Origin: Tricholoma matsutake
Lineage: Eukaryota; Basidiomycota; Agaricomycetes; Agaricales; Tricholomataceae
Length of the DNA: 64,000 nt
Direction of reading: 5' to 3'
Assembly (NCBI GenBank): GCA_026075535.2
Contig: AP026540.1
Span: 3,472,001 to 3,536,000, forward strand
Positions within the stretch are counted from its first letter, which is position 1, and every line of letters starts with the position of its first letter. A program made the position numbers and the translations under genes. The notes beneath the pieces are model-generated. The model saw only the letters and a program-made list of their open reading frames with translations. It had not been told where the DNA came from and did not search any database. Shown piece by piece: positions 63,060 through 64,000 of the stretch.

Positions 63060-63255
63060 ACCAACTAGCCCTTGAAGAGCTGTTCAGGGACCCCAGCATC
63101 AAGAAAATTGCTGGGCATGCATCATCATAGTTTAAAACCTACTTCCCTCGGATGCACACTTATTATCAGGAAACTCTGGAAGCCCTCCTCAAAGCACATC
63201 CCCATCTCCTACCTGCATTTCCCCATGCTGCTCCAGGAGGGGGTCATATTGCTTG
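63060..63255 (+). pseudogene. Fragment resembling a protein family linked to fungal TET/JBP-KDZ elements
   Basis: The frame reads NQLALEELFRDPSIKKIAGH and, after one stop, FKTYFPRMHTYYQETLEALL and KAHPHLLPAFPHA. I recall this pattern (…RIAGF…FK-x-WAP-x-L-x-x-YY…L…P-x-L-x-x-NF) in the region before the HxD dioxygenase motif of the expanded basidiomycete TET/JBP-like proteins associated with KDZ transposons. The catalytic part is absent. Recognition is from memory and weak. Confidence 0.3.
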
Positions 63256-63489
63256 GTGTGCTGCCAGCCCAAATGTTGGTGAATGGTATTGTTTTTAGCT
63301 GTCCTAATTTTTAACAGAAGCTTCTAATTTCAGCAATGTTTTGAGTCAATCTGAAAACTTGAACTTTCTAGTGTGACTGATGATGAAGACTTACCTGAGC
63401 TTATTGATTCCTAGCTGTATATCTAACTCATGTATTGACTTGATTAACATGTAATGGTTTGTTTTCTGGCGTTTTAATACATATCTACA
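63256..63489. other. No gene recognised
   Basis: AT-rich sequence with no supported frame; probably decayed repeat or spacer before the X LTR. Confidence 0.4.
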
Positions 63490-64000
63490 TATAAGGGCAA
63501 CCTAAGCCTCTAGCAAAGGGAAATCCAAAGTTAAAATTATACTACATAATACAGGCATTGGGAACACACCTAGCAAAGGGAAATCCAAAGAGAAAACTCT
63601 AAGGATCCCCTTGCTGATGCCCAGTATATGTGAAGACAACAAAAATCAAATATAACCTAAAAATAGAAAAAGGCAGAGATAGGCAGATCAAGGCCACCAA
63701 ATGACATCATACCAAGGGGTATGTGTCGGAAGGGGTACTCCGCCTCTAAATATAAAGTGTCAACATGTACAAACATGATAGCAAGGGAAAATTAGTAATA
63801 AAATCTGGAAAAATCATAGAAAATGAAGAATAGAAGGAAATGAGGTGGGGAAAAATATAGGACAAACATAAAAAATAGGAAAAACACACAGGGCACCCCC
63901 CTAGTCCCCTTACATCACCCCCTCTCTAAGATGCATCGCCCCGATGCATTCAAAATCGCATACAACCAAAGTCTGTGACTTGAATGCGACATGGTGCAGC
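63490..64000 (-). mobile_element. Chromovirus X, another copy: 3' LTR and end of internal region, truncated by window
   Basis: The LTR 63490-63914 (425 bp, TATAAGGG ... CCCTTACA) is followed by TCACCCCCTCTCTAAGATGC and further sequence matching the internal sequence at 14713-14800 of the full X copy, including the polypurine tract on the minus strand. The rest lies to the right of the window. This LTR keeps the 61-bp segment missing at 18747-19124. Confidence 0.92.

Overview
The window looks like a piece of a fungal chromosome, most probably an Agaricomycete (mushroom-forming basidiomycete). This rests on introns of about 50 bp, chromodomain-bearing Ty3/Gypsy elements, a DIRS/Ngaro-type tyrosine-recombinase retrotransposon, BED-finger hAT transposons and strong CpG depletion inside repeats. 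Only about 2.7 kb (roughly 8,230-10,830) looks like ordinary host sequence. It holds a HAUS1/augmin-like coiled-coil gene whose 5' part I cannot find and an intact metallophosphoesterase gene. Everything else is transposons inserted into transposons.

Left part. 1-386 is the right end of an element family I do not recognise, labelled TBE here (tRNA-box terminal element). 387-5455 is a decayed chromovirus (G0) split by a 349-bp foldback hAT MITE (8-bp duplication) and a 1.5-kb non-autonomous hAT (8-bp duplication), and cut off by another hAT-like block (5456-7425). After the host island comes a retroelement-like leader and ORF (about 11,186-20,607). Repeat R0 is inserted in that ORF, a TBE (12,187-19,964) in R0, a solo LTR of family B in the TBE, and a 4.85-kb chromovirus X (14,274-19,124) in that LTR.

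Right part (about 21,200-60,930). The outermost layer is a tyrosine-recombinase retrotransposon. Matching target-site duplications and joined reading frames give the order of insertion. A solo LTR of X (23,497-51,078, CAAGC) sits in its RT. Chromovirus A (23,754-50,956) sits in that LTR. Chromovirus B (26,730-48,286, GTCTG, minus strand) sits in the RT of A. A second TBE (32,068-47,301) sits in the gag of B. Copia element D (32,106-43,737, GAGTC) sits in an arm of that TBE. Chromovirus E (33,311-39,508) sits in the RT of D. A separate 5,975-bp hAT with a BED/hAT transposase (51,349-57,323, CTGGCATC) splits the same tyrosine-recombinase element and itself carries a CpG-rich solo LTR. The right margin has a TA-flanked foldback MITE, a 92-bp tandem array and the start of another X element running out of the window.

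Three themes recur. First, decay is dominated by CpG to TpG/CpA change. It explains most differences between the E LTRs, many in-frame TGA stops, and the loss of catalytic residues in five enzymes. Second, three chromovirus families (B, E, X) carry a primer-binding site complementary to their own predicted transcript 5' end, as in Tf1-type self-priming. Third, the TBE elements have 8-9 bp duplications, inverted ends, outward-pointing tRNA-like box A/box B modules, and a ladder of short hairpins with no visible protein gene. They are the best candidate here for something undescribed. All family assignments come from reading motifs; no database search was made.
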